Origin: Ralstonia sp. UBA689
GTDB lineage: Bacteria > Pseudomonadota > Gammaproteobacteria > Burkholderiales > Burkholderiaceae
Length of the DNA: 64,000 bases
NCBI RefSeq assembly: GCF_002298975.1
Contig: NZ_DBMV01000033.1
Span: 1 to 64,000 of the forward strand
Direction: 5' to 3'
In this document: piece after piece, positions 34,170-43,305 of the stretch
Layout of the letters: every line of letters begins with the position of its first letter
Position numbering within the stretch: the first letter of the stretch is position 1
Position numbers and translations under genes: made by a program
Notes under the pieces: model-generated
Seen by the model: the letters and a program-made list of their open reading frames with translations, nothing else
What the model was told of the DNA's origin: nothing
Database searches by the model: none

Positions 34170-34270
34170 CGATTTCAAGCAGTTGCCTCGTCATCGAGGC
34201 AACACATAACAGAGCGTGACGGCGCCCCCGTCCTATTTGTTGTATTCATCACGCATATTTGGAGTTCACA

Positions 34271-35473
34271 ATGCTGTCCGAGCGGTCCAAGCCTTTCATT
34301 GATGCCAGTGTTCCCGTGCTGCGCGAGCACGGTCTGACGATCACGCAGACCTTCTACCGCAACATGTTTGCCAGCCATCCTGAGCTGACCAACGTGTTCA
34401 ACATGGGCAACCAGGCCAATGGGTCGCAACAGCAGTCGCTGGCCTCAGCCGTGTTTGCCTACGCCGCCAACCACGGCAACAACGCGGCACTGGGGCCGGT
34501 GGTCAACCGCATCGTGCACAAGCATGCGGCCGTGGGCATCAAGCCGAGCCACTACCCCATCGTCGCGCGGCACCTGCTGGGCGCGATTGCCGAAGTGCTG
34601 GGCGATGCCGCCACGCCAGAGTTGCTGGCCGCGTGGGATGAAGCGTATTGGCTGCTCGCCGCCGAGCTGATCGCCGCCGAAGCGCGCCTGTACCAGCATG
34701 CCGGCAGTGGCCCGGACCACCGTCAGCCGGTGCGCATTGTCGAGCGCCGTCAGCAAGCCGAAGATGTCGTCTCGTTCACGCTGGAAGCCGTGGGCGACAC
34801 CCCGCTGGCGGGCTTCCTGCCCGGGCAGTACATCTCGGTGCAGGTGGAGCTGGCCCCGGGCGTGCTGCAGCAGCGTCAATACAGCCTGTCGGACGCGCCG
34901 AATGGCCGCACGTGGCGCATCTCGGTCAAGCGCGATGCCGGCGATGGCAATCATCCGGCCGGCACCGTATCGAACTGGCTGCACGCCAACGCACGCGAAG
35001 GCGAAGTCCTGCTGGTCAGCCAACCGTACGGCGATTTCGTCCCGCAGCTCGCCACCGATAATCCCATCGTGCTGCTGTCGGCCGGCGTCGGCATCACACC
35101 GATGATTTCCACGCTCAACACGCTTGCGCAGCAGAGCAGCGCACGCAAGATCGTGTTTAGCCATGCCGATCGCGCAGCCGCGCACGTTGCCCATGCCGAT
35201 GACCTGGAGCGTGCGGCGCAAGCCCTGCCGGATTTCGAGGCGCACGTGTTCCTGGAGTCGGGCGAGGATGCCGCCTTCGCCTCGCGCCCGGCCCAGCCCG
35301 GTCGCATGACGGTCGATACATTCATCGACTGCCATGCCAATGCCGATTTCTATCTCTGCGGCCCGCTGCCCTTCATGCAGGCTCAGCGCGCGGCGTTGCT
35401 TGCCGGCGGCGTGCCGGTTGAGCGCATCCACCGCGAGGTGTTCGGCCCCGATCTGCTGGACGACATCCTCTAA
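34271..35473 (+). CDS. hmp: Flavohemoglobin (nitric oxide dioxygenase)
   Basis: 400 residues. The globin domain (1-140) includes TQTFYRNMF (Tyr B10) and NRIVHKHAAVGIK (proximal His). The FAD domain has GFLPGQYISVQV and RQYSLSDAPN, and the NAD domain LLSAGVGITPMISTL and FYLCGPLPFM. It converts NO and O2 to nitrate with NAD(P)H. The ATG at 34271 has GGAG upstream; an ATG four codons earlier is less likely. It is divergent from nsrR and followed by nnrS after 22 bp, so the two are probably cotranscribed. Confidence 0.97.
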   Translation: MLSERSKPFIDASVPVLREHGLTITQTFYRNMFASHPELTNVFNMGNQANGSQQQSLASAVFAYAANHGNNAALGPVVNRIVHKHAAVGIKPSHYPIVARHLLGAIAEVLGDAATPELLAAWDEAYWLLAAELIAAEARLYQHAGSGPDHRQPVRIVERRQQAEDVVSFTLEAVGDTPLAGFLPGQYISVQVELAPGVLQQRQYSLSDAPNGRTWRISVKRDAGDGNHPAGTVSNWLHANAREGEVLLVSQPYGDFVPQLATDNPIVLLSAGVGITPMISTLNTLAQQSSARKIVFSHADRAAAHVAHADDLERAAQALPDFEAHVFLESGEDAAFASRPAQPGRMTVDTFIDCHANADFYLCGPLPFMQAQRAALLAGGVPVERIHREVFGPDLLDDIL

Positions 35474-35495
35474 GCCCAACTTTCGGGAGACCACC

Positions 35496-36707
35496 ATGCC
35501 CCGCCCCGCCCCGCTGCTCACCATCGGCCAGCCCGATCCCGCCAGCCGCGTGCCATATGCGGGGCATCCGGTCTTTGCGCTGGGCTTCCGGCCGTTCTAC
35601 TTGCTGGCAGCCGGGTTTGCCGCGTTGGGGATGGCGCTTTGGGCTGCCTTGTCGGCGGGCGTGTTGCCTTCTGCGCATGGTCCGGTGCTGCCACCGCTGT
35701 TCTGGCATGCGCACGAGATGGTGTTCGGCTTTGCGGCCGCCGTGGTGGTCGGCTTTCTGTTCACGGCGGGCAAGAACTGGACAGGCTTGCAGACGCCACA
35801 GGGGTGGCGGCTGGCCGCGCTTGCGGGGTTGTGGCTGGCGGCGCGCGTGCTGATGTGGACCGGGCCGCTGCCATTGGCAGTCGCCGTGGATGTGGCCTTC
35901 CTGCCGGCATGCGGCGTGTTGTTCCTGCTGATCCTGCGGCGGGCGCGCAGCGTGCGCAACTATGGGCTGGCGATCGCGTTGCTGGTGCTCGGCGCCATCA
36001 ACGCCGGTTTTCATACGGCGCTGGCCATGGGCGCGCCGCTCGCCGCGCTGCGTTGTCTCGATGCGGCGGCCGGGCTGGTGTGCGTGTTCGTAACGGTCAT
36101 GGGCGGGCGCGTCATCCCTATGTTCACGACCAACGCCATTGCCGGCGTACATATCCGGCGCACGGTGTGGGCCGAACGCGCGATGGTGCCGCTGACCGTG
36201 CTCGCGGTGGTTGCCCTGGCGGTGCCCATGCAGGGCATCGTGCCGGCTGCCGTGTTTGCGGCGGCGGCTGTGGTGCAGGCTATCCGCTGGGCCGGCTGGG
36301 ATTCGCGCCGCACGCTGCGCACGCCCATCGTCGCCGTCCTGCACGTGGCGTATGCGTTCCTGCCGGTCGGGTTTGCCTTGCTGGCTGCCGCCGCGCTCGG
36401 TTGGGGCGATCGCTCTACCGCGCTGCATGCGCTCACGGCCGGCGCCATCGGTTGCGCCATCGTGGCGATGATCACGCGCACGGCGCTTGGCCACACCGGC
36501 CGGCTGCTGCGTACGGGCCGGGCGGAGAACTTTGCCTATGCCGCCGTTACCCTGGCGGCGCTGGTGCGTGTTGCCGGGCCGATGCTGCTGCCGCGCGGTG
36601 TGTGGATCGGTGCGGCAAGCGCACTCTGGGTGGCGGCCTTCGTGGTCTACCTCTGGCGCTACACGCCGTGGCTGCTGACCCCGCGCGCGGATGGCCGCGA
36701 CGGCTGA
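35496..36707 (+). CDS. nnrS: NnrS-family membrane protein
   Basis: 403 residues with about 12 membrane helices. Family segments are VFALGFRPFYLLAAGFAAL, FWHAHEMVFGFAAAVVVGFLFTA (conserved HAHEM) and GGRVIPMFTTNA. NnrS is a heme- and copper-binding protein linked to NO stress tolerance and denitrification. It lies in the hmp operon with GGGAGA before the ATG. No denitrification genes are in the window. Confidence 0.93.
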   Translation: MPRPAPLLTIGQPDPASRVPYAGHPVFALGFRPFYLLAAGFAALGMALWAALSAGVLPSAHGPVLPPLFWHAHEMVFGFAAAVVVGFLFTAGKNWTGLQTPQGWRLAALAGLWLAARVLMWTGPLPLAVAVDVAFLPACGVLFLLILRRARSVRNYGLAIALLVLGAINAGFHTALAMGAPLAALRCLDAAAGLVCVFVTVMGGRVIPMFTTNAIAGVHIRRTVWAERAMVPLTVLAVVALAVPMQGIVPAAVFAAAAVVQAIRWAGWDSRRTLRTPIVAVLHVAYAFLPVGFALLAAAALGWGDRSTALHALTAGAIGCAIVAMITRTALGHTGRLLRTGRAENFAYAAVTLAALVRVAGPMLLPRGVWIGAASALWVAAFVVYLWRYTPWLLTPRADGRDG

Positions 36708-36794
36708 GCGCGGTGTTTCCCATCTTCCATCGCATTGCCCGCTGAAGCGGCGGCTCCGTAGAATGGCGCAGCCCCACCGCTCTCTGCGTCCACG

Positions 36795-38252
36795 ATGGAT
36801 GTCCATTTGACGATCCACGGCCGGCACGATCTTGCCGGCCAGCTCTACCGCCAGTTGCGCACCGCCATCCTCGACGGCCGGCTCGTGCCGGGCGAGCGGC
36901 TGCCCTCCACACGCGATCTTGCGCAGCAGATCGGGGTGTCGCGCAAGACCACGCTCGATGTGTTCGAACGCCTGATCGCCGAAGGCTATCTGCACTCGCG
37001 CGCCGGTTCCGGCACCTTCGTGGCCGAGGCGACGCAGGGTTTGGCCGGACGCATGCTGCAGGCGTCGACGGCCGCGCAGCTCGCGTCGTCGGCGCCGTCT
37101 GTGCGTACCTTCGCCACGCCATGGAACGACGTGCCCGACGTGCTGCCCATGCCGCGCACAAGCGTGGTCTACGACTTCGTGGGCGGCGTGACGGAGAAGC
37201 GTCTCTTCCCGTTCGACAAGTGGCGCAGTTGCGTCGCGCATGCGCTGCGCCAGCAGGCGCGCGGGCGCGGCGCGTATCACGACCCGGCCGGCGACCAGGC
37301 GCTGCGCCTGGCCATCTCGCGCTACCTGGCGTTCAGCCGCGCAGTGGTCTGTGCCTGGGGCGATATTGTCGTCATGCATGGCGCGCAGCAGGCCATCGAC
37401 CTGATTGCCCGCGTGCTGGTGCGCCCCGGCGACACGGTAGCGGTGGAAGACCCCGGTTATCCGCCCGCGCGCATTGCACTGCAGGCGTTGGGGGCCAACG
37501 TTGTGCCGGTGCCGGTGGATGCCGAGGGCCTGATCGTCGACGCCCTGCCGCCGCACGCCCGGCTCGTCTACGTAACGCCGTCGCACCAGTTCCCATTGGG
37601 CATGCCGATGAGCCTGGCGCGCCGCGCGCAATTGCTCGAGTGGGCGCAGCGTCATGACGCGCTCATCATCGAAGACGACTACGACAGCGAATTCCGCTTC
37701 GACGGCCGGCCGATGGAATCGCTCAAAAGCCTGGATGCGGCCGGTTGCGTGGCCTACGTCGGCACCTTCTCGAAGACGATCTTTCCGGAGCTGCGCATCG
37801 GTTACGTGGTGCCGCCGGCCTCGCTGGTGGTGCCCCTGCGGCGTGCCAAGCAGGTGGCCGACTGGCACAGCGAGTCGCTCACGCAGGCGGCACTGGCCAA
37901 GTTCATGCTCGACGGCGATTTCGGCAAGTATCTGCGCCGCATGCACAAGGAATACGCCGCGCGGCGCAACGCACTGCTGCGGCATCTGCGCGGGCCTCTT
38001 GAACGGTGGCTGGCGCCGATGCCCTCGGCGGCGGGCATCCACATGGCGGCGCAACTGCAGGCGCCATTGTCGGAGGCGGCCGTGGTGAAGCTGGCCGAGA
38101 GCGTGGGCGTGGGCCTGTACGGCACGGCCAGGATGCACGTGGCACTGCCGCCGCAGCCGGGGCTGCTGCTCGGTTACGGGCACGTGAACGTGGCGGAAAT
38201 CGATGCCGGGCTCAGCAAGCTGTCGGAGGCTCTGGCCAGGGTGGCTACCTGA
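36795..38252 (+). CDS. MocR-type GntR/aminotransferase regulator
   Basis: 485 residues. The N-terminal GntR winged helix (1-75) has YRQLRTAILDGRLVPGERLPSTRDLA. The large C-terminal domain is a class I aminotransferase fold with the PLP region GTFSKTIFPELRIGYV (Lys in SKT) and EDDYDSEFRF. MocR proteins act as PLP-sensing activators or repressors, often of vitamin B6, GABA or taurine genes. The downstream gene at 38332 is in the same direction, with an inverted repeat between; a divergent target is absent. Confidence 0.92.
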   Translation: MDVHLTIHGRHDLAGQLYRQLRTAILDGRLVPGERLPSTRDLAQQIGVSRKTTLDVFERLIAEGYLHSRAGSGTFVAEATQGLAGRMLQASTAAQLASSAPSVRTFATPWNDVPDVLPMPRTSVVYDFVGGVTEKRLFPFDKWRSCVAHALRQQARGRGAYHDPAGDQALRLAISRYLAFSRAVVCAWGDIVVMHGAQQAIDLIARVLVRPGDTVAVEDPGYPPARIALQALGANVVPVPVDAEGLIVDALPPHARLVYVTPSHQFPLGMPMSLARRAQLLEWAQRHDALIIEDDYDSEFRFDGRPMESLKSLDAAGCVAYVGTFSKTIFPELRIGYVVPPASLVVPLRRAKQVADWHSESLTQAALAKFMLDGDFGKYLRRMHKEYAARRNALLRHLRGPLERWLAPMPSAAGIHMAAQLQAPLSEAAVVKLAESVGVGLYGTARMHVALPPQPGLLLGYGHVNVAEIDAGLSKLSEALARVAT

Positions 38253-38300
38253 AAGTCACGCCGATTGGTGCTTTTTTCGGGGCCACCAGAACGCTAATCT

Positions 38301-38326
38301 GGCATCCGTCCCACGCTACGGATGCC
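38301..38326. promoter_or_regulatory. Perfect 9-bp inverted repeat just before a start codon
   Basis: GGCATCCGT (38301-38309), an 8-bp spacer, ACGGATGCC (38318-38326). It ends 5 bp before the ATG at 38332, where a ribosome binding site should be; no canonical site is seen. It can be an operator for the adjacent MocR regulator or an RNA hairpin that hides the start. Confidence 0.5.
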
Positions 38327-38331
38327 CGATC

Positions 38332-38769
38332 ATGGAAGCTCGTCTCGATTACACCAAGAGCAGTCCCGCCGCCGTTCAGGCCGTTATGGGCCTGGAGAAA
38401 GCCCTCGGCAAGAGCACGCTCGAAAAACCCCTGACCGAACTCGTGCGCCTGCGTGCCTCGCAGATCAATGGCTGCGCTTACTGCATTGACCTGCACACCG
38501 CCGACGCGCGCCGTGCCGGCGAAGACGATCGGCGCCTCGCCACCGTTTCGGTCTGGCACGAAACGCCGCTTTTCACCGACCGCGAACGCGCCGCGCTGGC
38601 CTGGACGGAAGCCGTCACGCTGGTCGGCCAAACGCACGTGCCCAACGATGTGTGGCACGCCGTGCGCGCGCAGTTTTCCGATGCGGAGTTGGTTGACCTG
38701 ACGCTGCTGATCTGCACCATCAATACGTGGAACCGGCTGGCGATCAGCTTTCGCAAGCCCTTGGCCTGA
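38332..38769 (+). CDS. Carboxymuconolactone decarboxylase/AhpD-like protein
   Basis: 145 residues. The AhpD-like redox motif is clear: LRASQINGCAYCIDLHTADAR, reported here as CxxC followed by His three residues later (CAYCIDLH). The family includes alkylhydroperoxidase-like proteins with peroxidase or decarboxylase activity; single-domain members with this motif are usually small oxidative-stress proteins. It lies 79 bp after the MocR regulator and is probably its target. Confidence 0.85.
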   Translation: MEARLDYTKSSPAAVQAVMGLEKALGKSTLEKPLTELVRLRASQINGCAYCIDLHTADARRAGEDDRRLATVSVWHETPLFTDRERAALAWTEAVTLVGQTHVPNDVWHAVRAQFSDAELVDLTLLICTINTWNRLAISFRKPLA

Positions 38770-38853
38770 GCGGCCAGCAAGGCGGAGGAGCGCCCGCCTA
38801 TACTCGGTCGATCGGCCGCATCCCGACCGCGTTCCGCCGATTTTGGAGGCAGC

Positions 38854-39282
38854 ATGCTGCACCCCGTCCGCACCCTCAGCATCAACGTCGCGCGTCATTT
38901 CGATGACGTGGCCGCCTTCCTGGCCGAGCCGCTGAATTTCCCCACCTGGGCGACCGGCCTGTCGACGGGGCTCACACCCGGCACGCAGGGTTCGGGCGCG
39001 GCGCCCGGCGAGTGGATTGCGCAGGCGCCGGAGGGCGCTGGGGGCACCGTATTCATCCGCTTCAGCCCGCCCAACGAGTTCGGCATTGCCGACCACTGGG
39101 TCCGCCTGCCTGACGACACCGTCGTCTACGTGCCGCTGCGGGTGGTGCGCAACGGGGCCGGCACCACCGTTTCGCTCACGCTGTTCCAGCCACCCAACAT
39201 GGACGATGCGCAGTTTGAGGCCGACGCGGAATGGGTACAGCGAGACTTGGTGAAACTCAAGACGGTGCTGGAAGCGGAGTGA
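38854..39282 (+). CDS. SRPBCC-fold protein
   Basis: 142 residues. N-terminal TLSINVARHFDDVAAFLAEP and W-A-T-G fit the START/Bet v 1 (SRPBCC) fold, with a C-terminal amphipathic helix (DAEWVQRDLVKLKTVL). No catalytic residues can be assigned. Such proteins bind small hydrophobic ligands. The gene is 84 bp after the AhpD-like gene, same direction, with GGAGG before the ATG, so it may be cotranscribed. The next gene is convergent. Confidence 0.7.
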   Translation: MLHPVRTLSINVARHFDDVAAFLAEPLNFPTWATGLSTGLTPGTQGSGAAPGEWIAQAPEGAGGTVFIRFSPPNEFGIADHWVRLPDDTVVYVPLRVVRNGAGTTVSLTLFQPPNMDDAQFEADAEWVQRDLVKLKTVLEAE

Positions 39283-39293
39283 AGGTTGAAGGT

Positions 39294-40562
39294 TCAGGCC
39301 TGTTCAGTATGCGTGGTTTGCGGTGCGGACGGCGACGCGAGCGACGGATCGCCGTGCTCGTTCGATCCCTTCACCCGGTGCACCAGGAACACGCAGAACA
39401 GCCCCGCCACCACAGCTAGCCAGCCATTGAGCCCGTAGCCGTCAATGTGTCCGTTGGCGCCATTGGTGAGCAGCAGCCCACCCAGCCATGCGCCGATGCC
39501 CGTGCCCACCGACATCACCGCACTGTTGGCCGAGAGAAACGCGCCGCGCACCTGCGGGGAGGGCACCGTCGTCATCAGCGCCTGCATGGGCACCATGCGG
39601 CTGGAGAGGATCACCATGAAGCACGGGAAGAACAGCAGGATGCCGACAAACGGCCAATCCGGCAGGTGCGTCATCACCAGCACCGGAATGAAGGCCAGCA
39701 ACGCGGCCACCACGAACACGCGGCGGCGCCCGTAATGGTCGGCCAGCTTGCCGACGGCGCGCGAGCTGAAGAACGACGCCGCACCACCCGCCACATACAG
39801 CCATGCCAGATCCTGCGGCGCCACGCCATGGTTGGCCACCAGCACCGGCGAGATGAACGGAATCACCAGCATGTGCGAGCCCATCATCACGAAGGTCAGC
39901 AGAAAGGCACGCAGATGGCGCGGGTTGGTCAGCAACTGCCACAGGCCCGTGAGGATCTGGCCGGGCGTCTGGCTGGTGCCGCTGAGGTGTTCGGTGAGCG
40001 GCGGAATGGTCTGCCGCGCGCCCAGCCAGATCAGCACGGTGAGCGCGGTCAGCAGGAAGAACGGCGCCGTCCAGCCCAGGTGCGCCCCTAGCGCCACGCC
40101 CACCGGCACACCTGCCATGGCCGCCAGCGCAAACGACGACATCACCACGCCGGTGGCGGCCCCGCGCCGCGCGGGCGGAATCACATCGGCCAGGACGGCG
40201 AGAACGATCGACCCGAGCACGCCGCCCGTGAGCCCAGCAAAGGCACGTGCAAACAGCAGCATGGCGTAGCTGCCCGACAGCGCGCAGGCCAGGTTGGCCA
40301 GCGTGAACAAGCCGTAGACGGTCAGCAGCAGGCGGCGACGGTCGAAGCGGTCTGTATAGGTGGCGGCCAGCAGGCCCGAGGCGCCCGAGCACAGCGAATA
40401 CACCGACACCGCTGTGGCGAAGGCCGCCGGGCCGATGCCAAACGTGTGCATGATTTGCGGCCCGAGCGGCATCATCACCATGAAATCCATGACGACGGTG
40501 AACTGCGTGAGCGCGAGCAGCCAGAGCAGGCGGCGCTCTCGGGTGGGGTCAAGTCGGGGCAT
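39294..40562 (-). CDS. MFS transporter (DHA1/arabinose-efflux-like)
   Basis: 422 residues with 12 membrane helices. The start LLWLLALTQFTVVMDFMVMMPLGPQIM and motif A-like TYTDRFDRRRLLL are typical of DHA1-type efflux permeases. It is probably a drug or sugar exporter. The LysR gene lies upstream on the same strand, 148 bp away, with a palindrome in the gap. The ATG at 40562 is chosen; an upstream ATG at 40589 adds nine residues. Confidence 0.88.
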   Translation of the reverse strand: MPRLDPTRERRLLWLLALTQFTVVMDFMVMMPLGPQIMHTFGIGPAAFATAVSVYSLCSGASGLLAATYTDRFDRRRLLLTVYGLFTLANLACALSGSYAMLLFARAFAGLTGGVLGSIVLAVLADVIPPARRGAATGVVMSSFALAAMAGVPVGVALGAHLGWTAPFFLLTALTVLIWLGARQTIPPLTEHLSGTSQTPGQILTGLWQLLTNPRHLRAFLLTFVMMGSHMLVIPFISPVLVANHGVAPQDLAWLYVAGGAASFFSSRAVGKLADHYGRRRVFVVAALLAFIPVLVMTHLPDWPFVGILLFFPCFMVILSSRMVPMQALMTTVPSPQVRGAFLSANSAVMSVGTGIGAWLGGLLLTNGANGHIDGYGLNGWLAVVAGLFCVFLVHRVKGSNEHGDPSLASPSAPQTTHTEQA

Positions 40563-40629
40563 GAGGGCGAAGGAAAGGAGTGGGCGCACGCTGGTGGCGG
40601 CGCCTATTTGTGTCTAAAAATATATCTTA

Positions 40630-40641
40630 CGATAGTTATCG
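40630..40641. promoter_or_regulatory. Palindrome in the MFS promoter region
   Basis: CGATA, GT, TATCG, flanked by AT-rich DNA (AAAATATATCTTA) that stands out from the GC-rich surroundings. Likely an operator-promoter for the MFS gene that starts at 40562 on the minus strand. Confidence 0.35.
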
Positions 40642-40710
40642 CGACACAAGAAGTCAAACTCTATTCAGCAGGATTCTGCTCCTGACCGATGCGTCAAGGG
40701 GAGCAACGGG

Positions 40711-41595
40711 CTATTTCACCCGCAGCGCCCACAGCACGTCGAGCACGTGCTGCGTGGAGCGCTCGATATGCCCGGCCCGGTGCGCGATCCCCAGCTCGCG
40801 CCACAGTGCCGGCCGCAGCGGCCGCATGACGATGCGCGCGTCCGACAGCGGCGCTGATGCCTCATGCGGCAGCAGCGTCGCGCCATAGCCGGCGGCCACG
40901 AGGCTCTTGATCGCATCGTTGTAGTTGAGCTGGATGCGCGGCGCGGGGTGGTGGCCGTCGGCCGCGAACCATTCCGTCGTCAGGCGCGAGAGCCGCGTGG
41001 TGGCGTCGTTCAGGATCAGCGGCTGCGCGGCCAGCCAGGTGGGCGTGATGCGCGCCGGGCTCTGCCAGTGCGCGGGCAGGAAGGCCACCACCGGATCGCG
41101 CCGCCACGGCTTGATCGCCAGCCCCGCCACCTGCGACTGCGGCAGGGCCACCAGCCCGATGTCGAGCGCGCCATCGGTCAGCCCCGCGAGCGTTTCCTGC
41201 GAGGTGAGCACCGCCACCTGCACGTCGATGCCTGGGTGGTCCTGGCGCAGCGCCTCCAGCGCCTGCGGCAGCAGGTGCGCGATCGCGCCGGTGGAAGCCC
41301 CCAGCCGCACGCGCCCGCTCAAGCCCTGCACCTGGCGCTGGATATCGTCGAGCGCCTGTTCGGCATCGGCCAGCAGCTTGCGGGCGCGTTCGACCATCGC
41401 CTCGCCGATGGCCGTCGGCCGCACCTCCCCACGCTTGCGCGAGAGCAGTGGCGCACCCACGCGGCTCTCCAGCTCGGCAATGTGCAGGCTGACCGTGGGC
41501 GGTGCCAGGTGCAGCGCGCGTGCCGCGTCGGCAAACGAGTTGCGGTCGGCCACTTCCACCAAGGTGCGCAGACGGTCCAGGCTGATCTCTCGCAT
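40711..41595 (-). CDS. LysR-family regulator
   Basis: 294 residues. The N-terminal helix-turn-helix reads LDRLRTLVEVADRNSFADAARALHLAPPTVSLHIAELESR, summarised here as the standard LysR opening in the first 45 residues. A periplasmic-binding-like effector domain follows (~90-290). It is divergent from argC by 147 bp and upstream of the MFS gene on the same strand. The inverted repeat at 41645 is a good candidate binding site. The MFS gene is the most likely target, as argC is usually not LysR-controlled. Confidence 0.9.
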   Translation of the reverse strand: MREISLDRLRTLVEVADRNSFADAARALHLAPPTVSLHIAELESRVGAPLLSRKRGEVRPTAIGEAMVERARKLLADAEQALDDIQRQVQGLSGRVRLGASTGAIAHLLPQALEALRQDHPGIDVQVAVLTSQETLAGLTDGALDIGLVALPQSQVAGLAIKPWRRDPVVAFLPAHWQSPARITPTWLAAQPLILNDATTRLSRLTTEWFAADGHHPAPRIQLNYNDAIKSLVAAGYGATLLPHEASAPLSDARIVMRPLRPALWRELGIAHRAGHIERSTQHVLDVLWALRVK

Positions 41596-41644
41596 CGCTC
41601 TCTCAGGGTCGGTTGGCTGATTCAGAAAACATGAATGTGGTGGT

Positions 41645-41665
41645 TGTGAAATTCAACTTTTCACA
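41645..41665. promoter_or_regulatory. Candidate LysR binding site
   Basis: TGTGAAA, seven bases, TTTCACA: a perfect 7-bp inverted repeat that includes the T-N11-A form of LysR boxes. It lies 50 bp upstream of the LysR gene and 78 bp upstream of argC. Confidence 0.45.
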
Positions 41666-41742
41666 TTCTAGGCTGCGCCCGAAGATAACGGCACACACGC
41701 TTCACACGCGCCTGCCCACCAACCCCACTGGAGACTCCCGCC

Positions 41743-42681
41743 ATGTCCGCTCCCCTGATCTTCATCGACGGCGACCAAGGCACCACTGGCCTGCAGATCC
41801 ACGAACGCCTGCGCGGCCACAAGGACTTGCAGGACTTGCAATTGCTGACGCTGCCCGCCGAATTTCGCAAAGACCCGGCCCGCCGCGCCGAGGCCATCAA
41901 CGCCTGCGATATCGCCATCCTGTGTCTGCCCGATGCCGCGGCGCGCGAGGCGGTGGCGTCCATCGTCAACCCGAACGTGCGTGTGATCGATGCCAGCTCC
42001 GCGCATCGCACCACGCCAGGCTGGACGTACGGTTTTCCGGAGATGACGGCTGGTCAGGCGCAGCGCGTTGCCACGGCCGCGCGCGTGACCAATCCCGGCT
42101 GCTATCCGACCGGGGCGATCGGGCTACTGGGCCCGTTGGTCTGGGCGGGGCTGGTGCCGGCGGACTACCCCGTCAGCATTCACGCGGTGTCCGGCTATTC
42201 GGGCGGCGGCCGCGCGGCCGTTGAGCAGTACGAAGGGCCCGAAGCATCGAACGCGCCGGCGCTCCAGGTATACGGGCTGGGCCTCGCGCACAAGCACACG
42301 CCGGAGATTCAGCAGCACGCCGGGCTCACGCAGCGGCCGATCTTCGTGCCAGCCTACGGCGCGTTCCGCCAGGGCATCGTGCTTACGGTGCCGCTCGAAG
42401 TGCGGCTGCTCGCGCCGGGTGCCAATGCGGCCAAGCTGCATGCCTGCCTGGCGGATCACTACGCCGGCACGCGGCACGTGCAGGTGATGCCCCTGGAGGC
42501 GTCATCCGAACTGACGCATCTGGACCCGCAAGCGCTCAACGGCACCAACGACATGCGTCTGGGTGTGTTCAGCAATGCGGCCCATGGCCAAGTGCTCTTG
42601 ACCGCGGTGTTCGACAACCTTGGCAAGGGCGCGTCGGGCGCGGCGGTGCAGAACCTGGAACTGATGCTGGCGCGCGCTTGA
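41743..42681 (+). CDS. argC: N-acetyl-gamma-glutamyl-phosphate reductase (type 2)
   Basis: 312 residues, the short type 2 form. It reduces N-acetylglutamyl phosphate to the semialdehyde in arginine synthesis with NADPH. Visible motifs are the nucleotide-binding FIDGDQGTTGLQIHERL and the catalytic Cys in TNPGCYPTGAIGLL. HAVSGYSGGGRAAVEQYEG is also family-typical. GGAG precedes the ATG. It stands alone; other arg genes are not in the window. Burkholderiaceae often carry two argC types, so this may be the second copy. Confidence 0.93.
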   Translation: MSAPLIFIDGDQGTTGLQIHERLRGHKDLQDLQLLTLPAEFRKDPARRAEAINACDIAILCLPDAAAREAVASIVNPNVRVIDASSAHRTTPGWTYGFPEMTAGQAQRVATAARVTNPGCYPTGAIGLLGPLVWAGLVPADYPVSIHAVSGYSGGGRAAVEQYEGPEASNAPALQVYGLGLAHKHTPEIQQHAGLTQRPIFVPAYGAFRQGIVLTVPLEVRLLAPGANAAKLHACLADHYAGTRHVQVMPLEASSELTHLDPQALNGTNDMRLGVFSNAAHGQVLLTAVFDNLGKGASGAAVQNLELMLARA

Positions 42682-42744
42682 GCCCCTCGTGCGCGAGGAA
42701 GGCCCTGCATGCGCGCCGGGCCTCCTCATGCGCACCGCCGCTCG

Positions 42745-43059
42745 TCACGCACGCGCGCCCCGTGCATCGCTCGGATAGTTCGTGTCGCTGCGCCATGCGA
42801 GCGCGTCATGCGCGTTCGTTTGACGATTGGCGCCTTGCCCGTAGGGGTCGAAGCGATCGTATTTCCAGGCCAGGTAGCCATAGGTGTCGGCCTGACGATC
42901 TGCGCCTTGCGTGAACGGGTCCGCCTTGTCGATGGCGCCTTGCGTATAGGGGTCGAACCTCGTCTGGGCGGCCGACGCAGGTTGTGCGAGAAACAGTGCG
43001 GCGGAAGCTGAAAGCGTGGCGAACAATGCCAGCGAAAGGCGGCGAGTGCGGGTGTGCAT
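42745..43059 (-). CDS. Small secreted protein with internal repeats
   Basis: 104 residues. Signal peptide cleaved near residue 30 (PASAAQ). The mature part is built of repeated units: RFDPYTQGAIDKA, DPFTQGADRQA, and after YGYLAWKYD again RFDPYGQGANRQT, then AHDALAW. Thus F-D/T-P-[YF]-x-Q-G-A-x-x-x-[AT] recurs three times. AGGAG precedes the ATG. No family name is assigned with certainty; similar small periplasmic proteins occur in Ralstonia and Burkholderia. The 246 bp upstream contain no gene. Confidence 0.75.
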   Translation of the reverse strand: MHTRTRRLSLALFATLSASAALFLAQPASAAQTRFDPYTQGAIDKADPFTQGADRQADTYGYLAWKYDRFDPYGQGANRQTNAHDALAWRSDTNYPSDARGARA

Positions 43060-43305
43060 GATGAACTCCTGATGCAGTGAACGTGCGCCGCCGGAGGCGG
43101 CATCCCATCGGGTCGCTGGCGGCGCCTTGCCGCCTCGATCCCACAGGTTGGTCGCGCCATCGATGCAAACCTGACACTGCATTGACGAGAACCTGATCGC
43201 GCCGGCCGGCCTGTACCTGCTGATACGCGGGCCGGCCGGCAACGGATGCAGTCTCGGGAGCGCGTGCGCCTGACGCAATATCCACACGCACGCGGGACGC
43301 CACCG

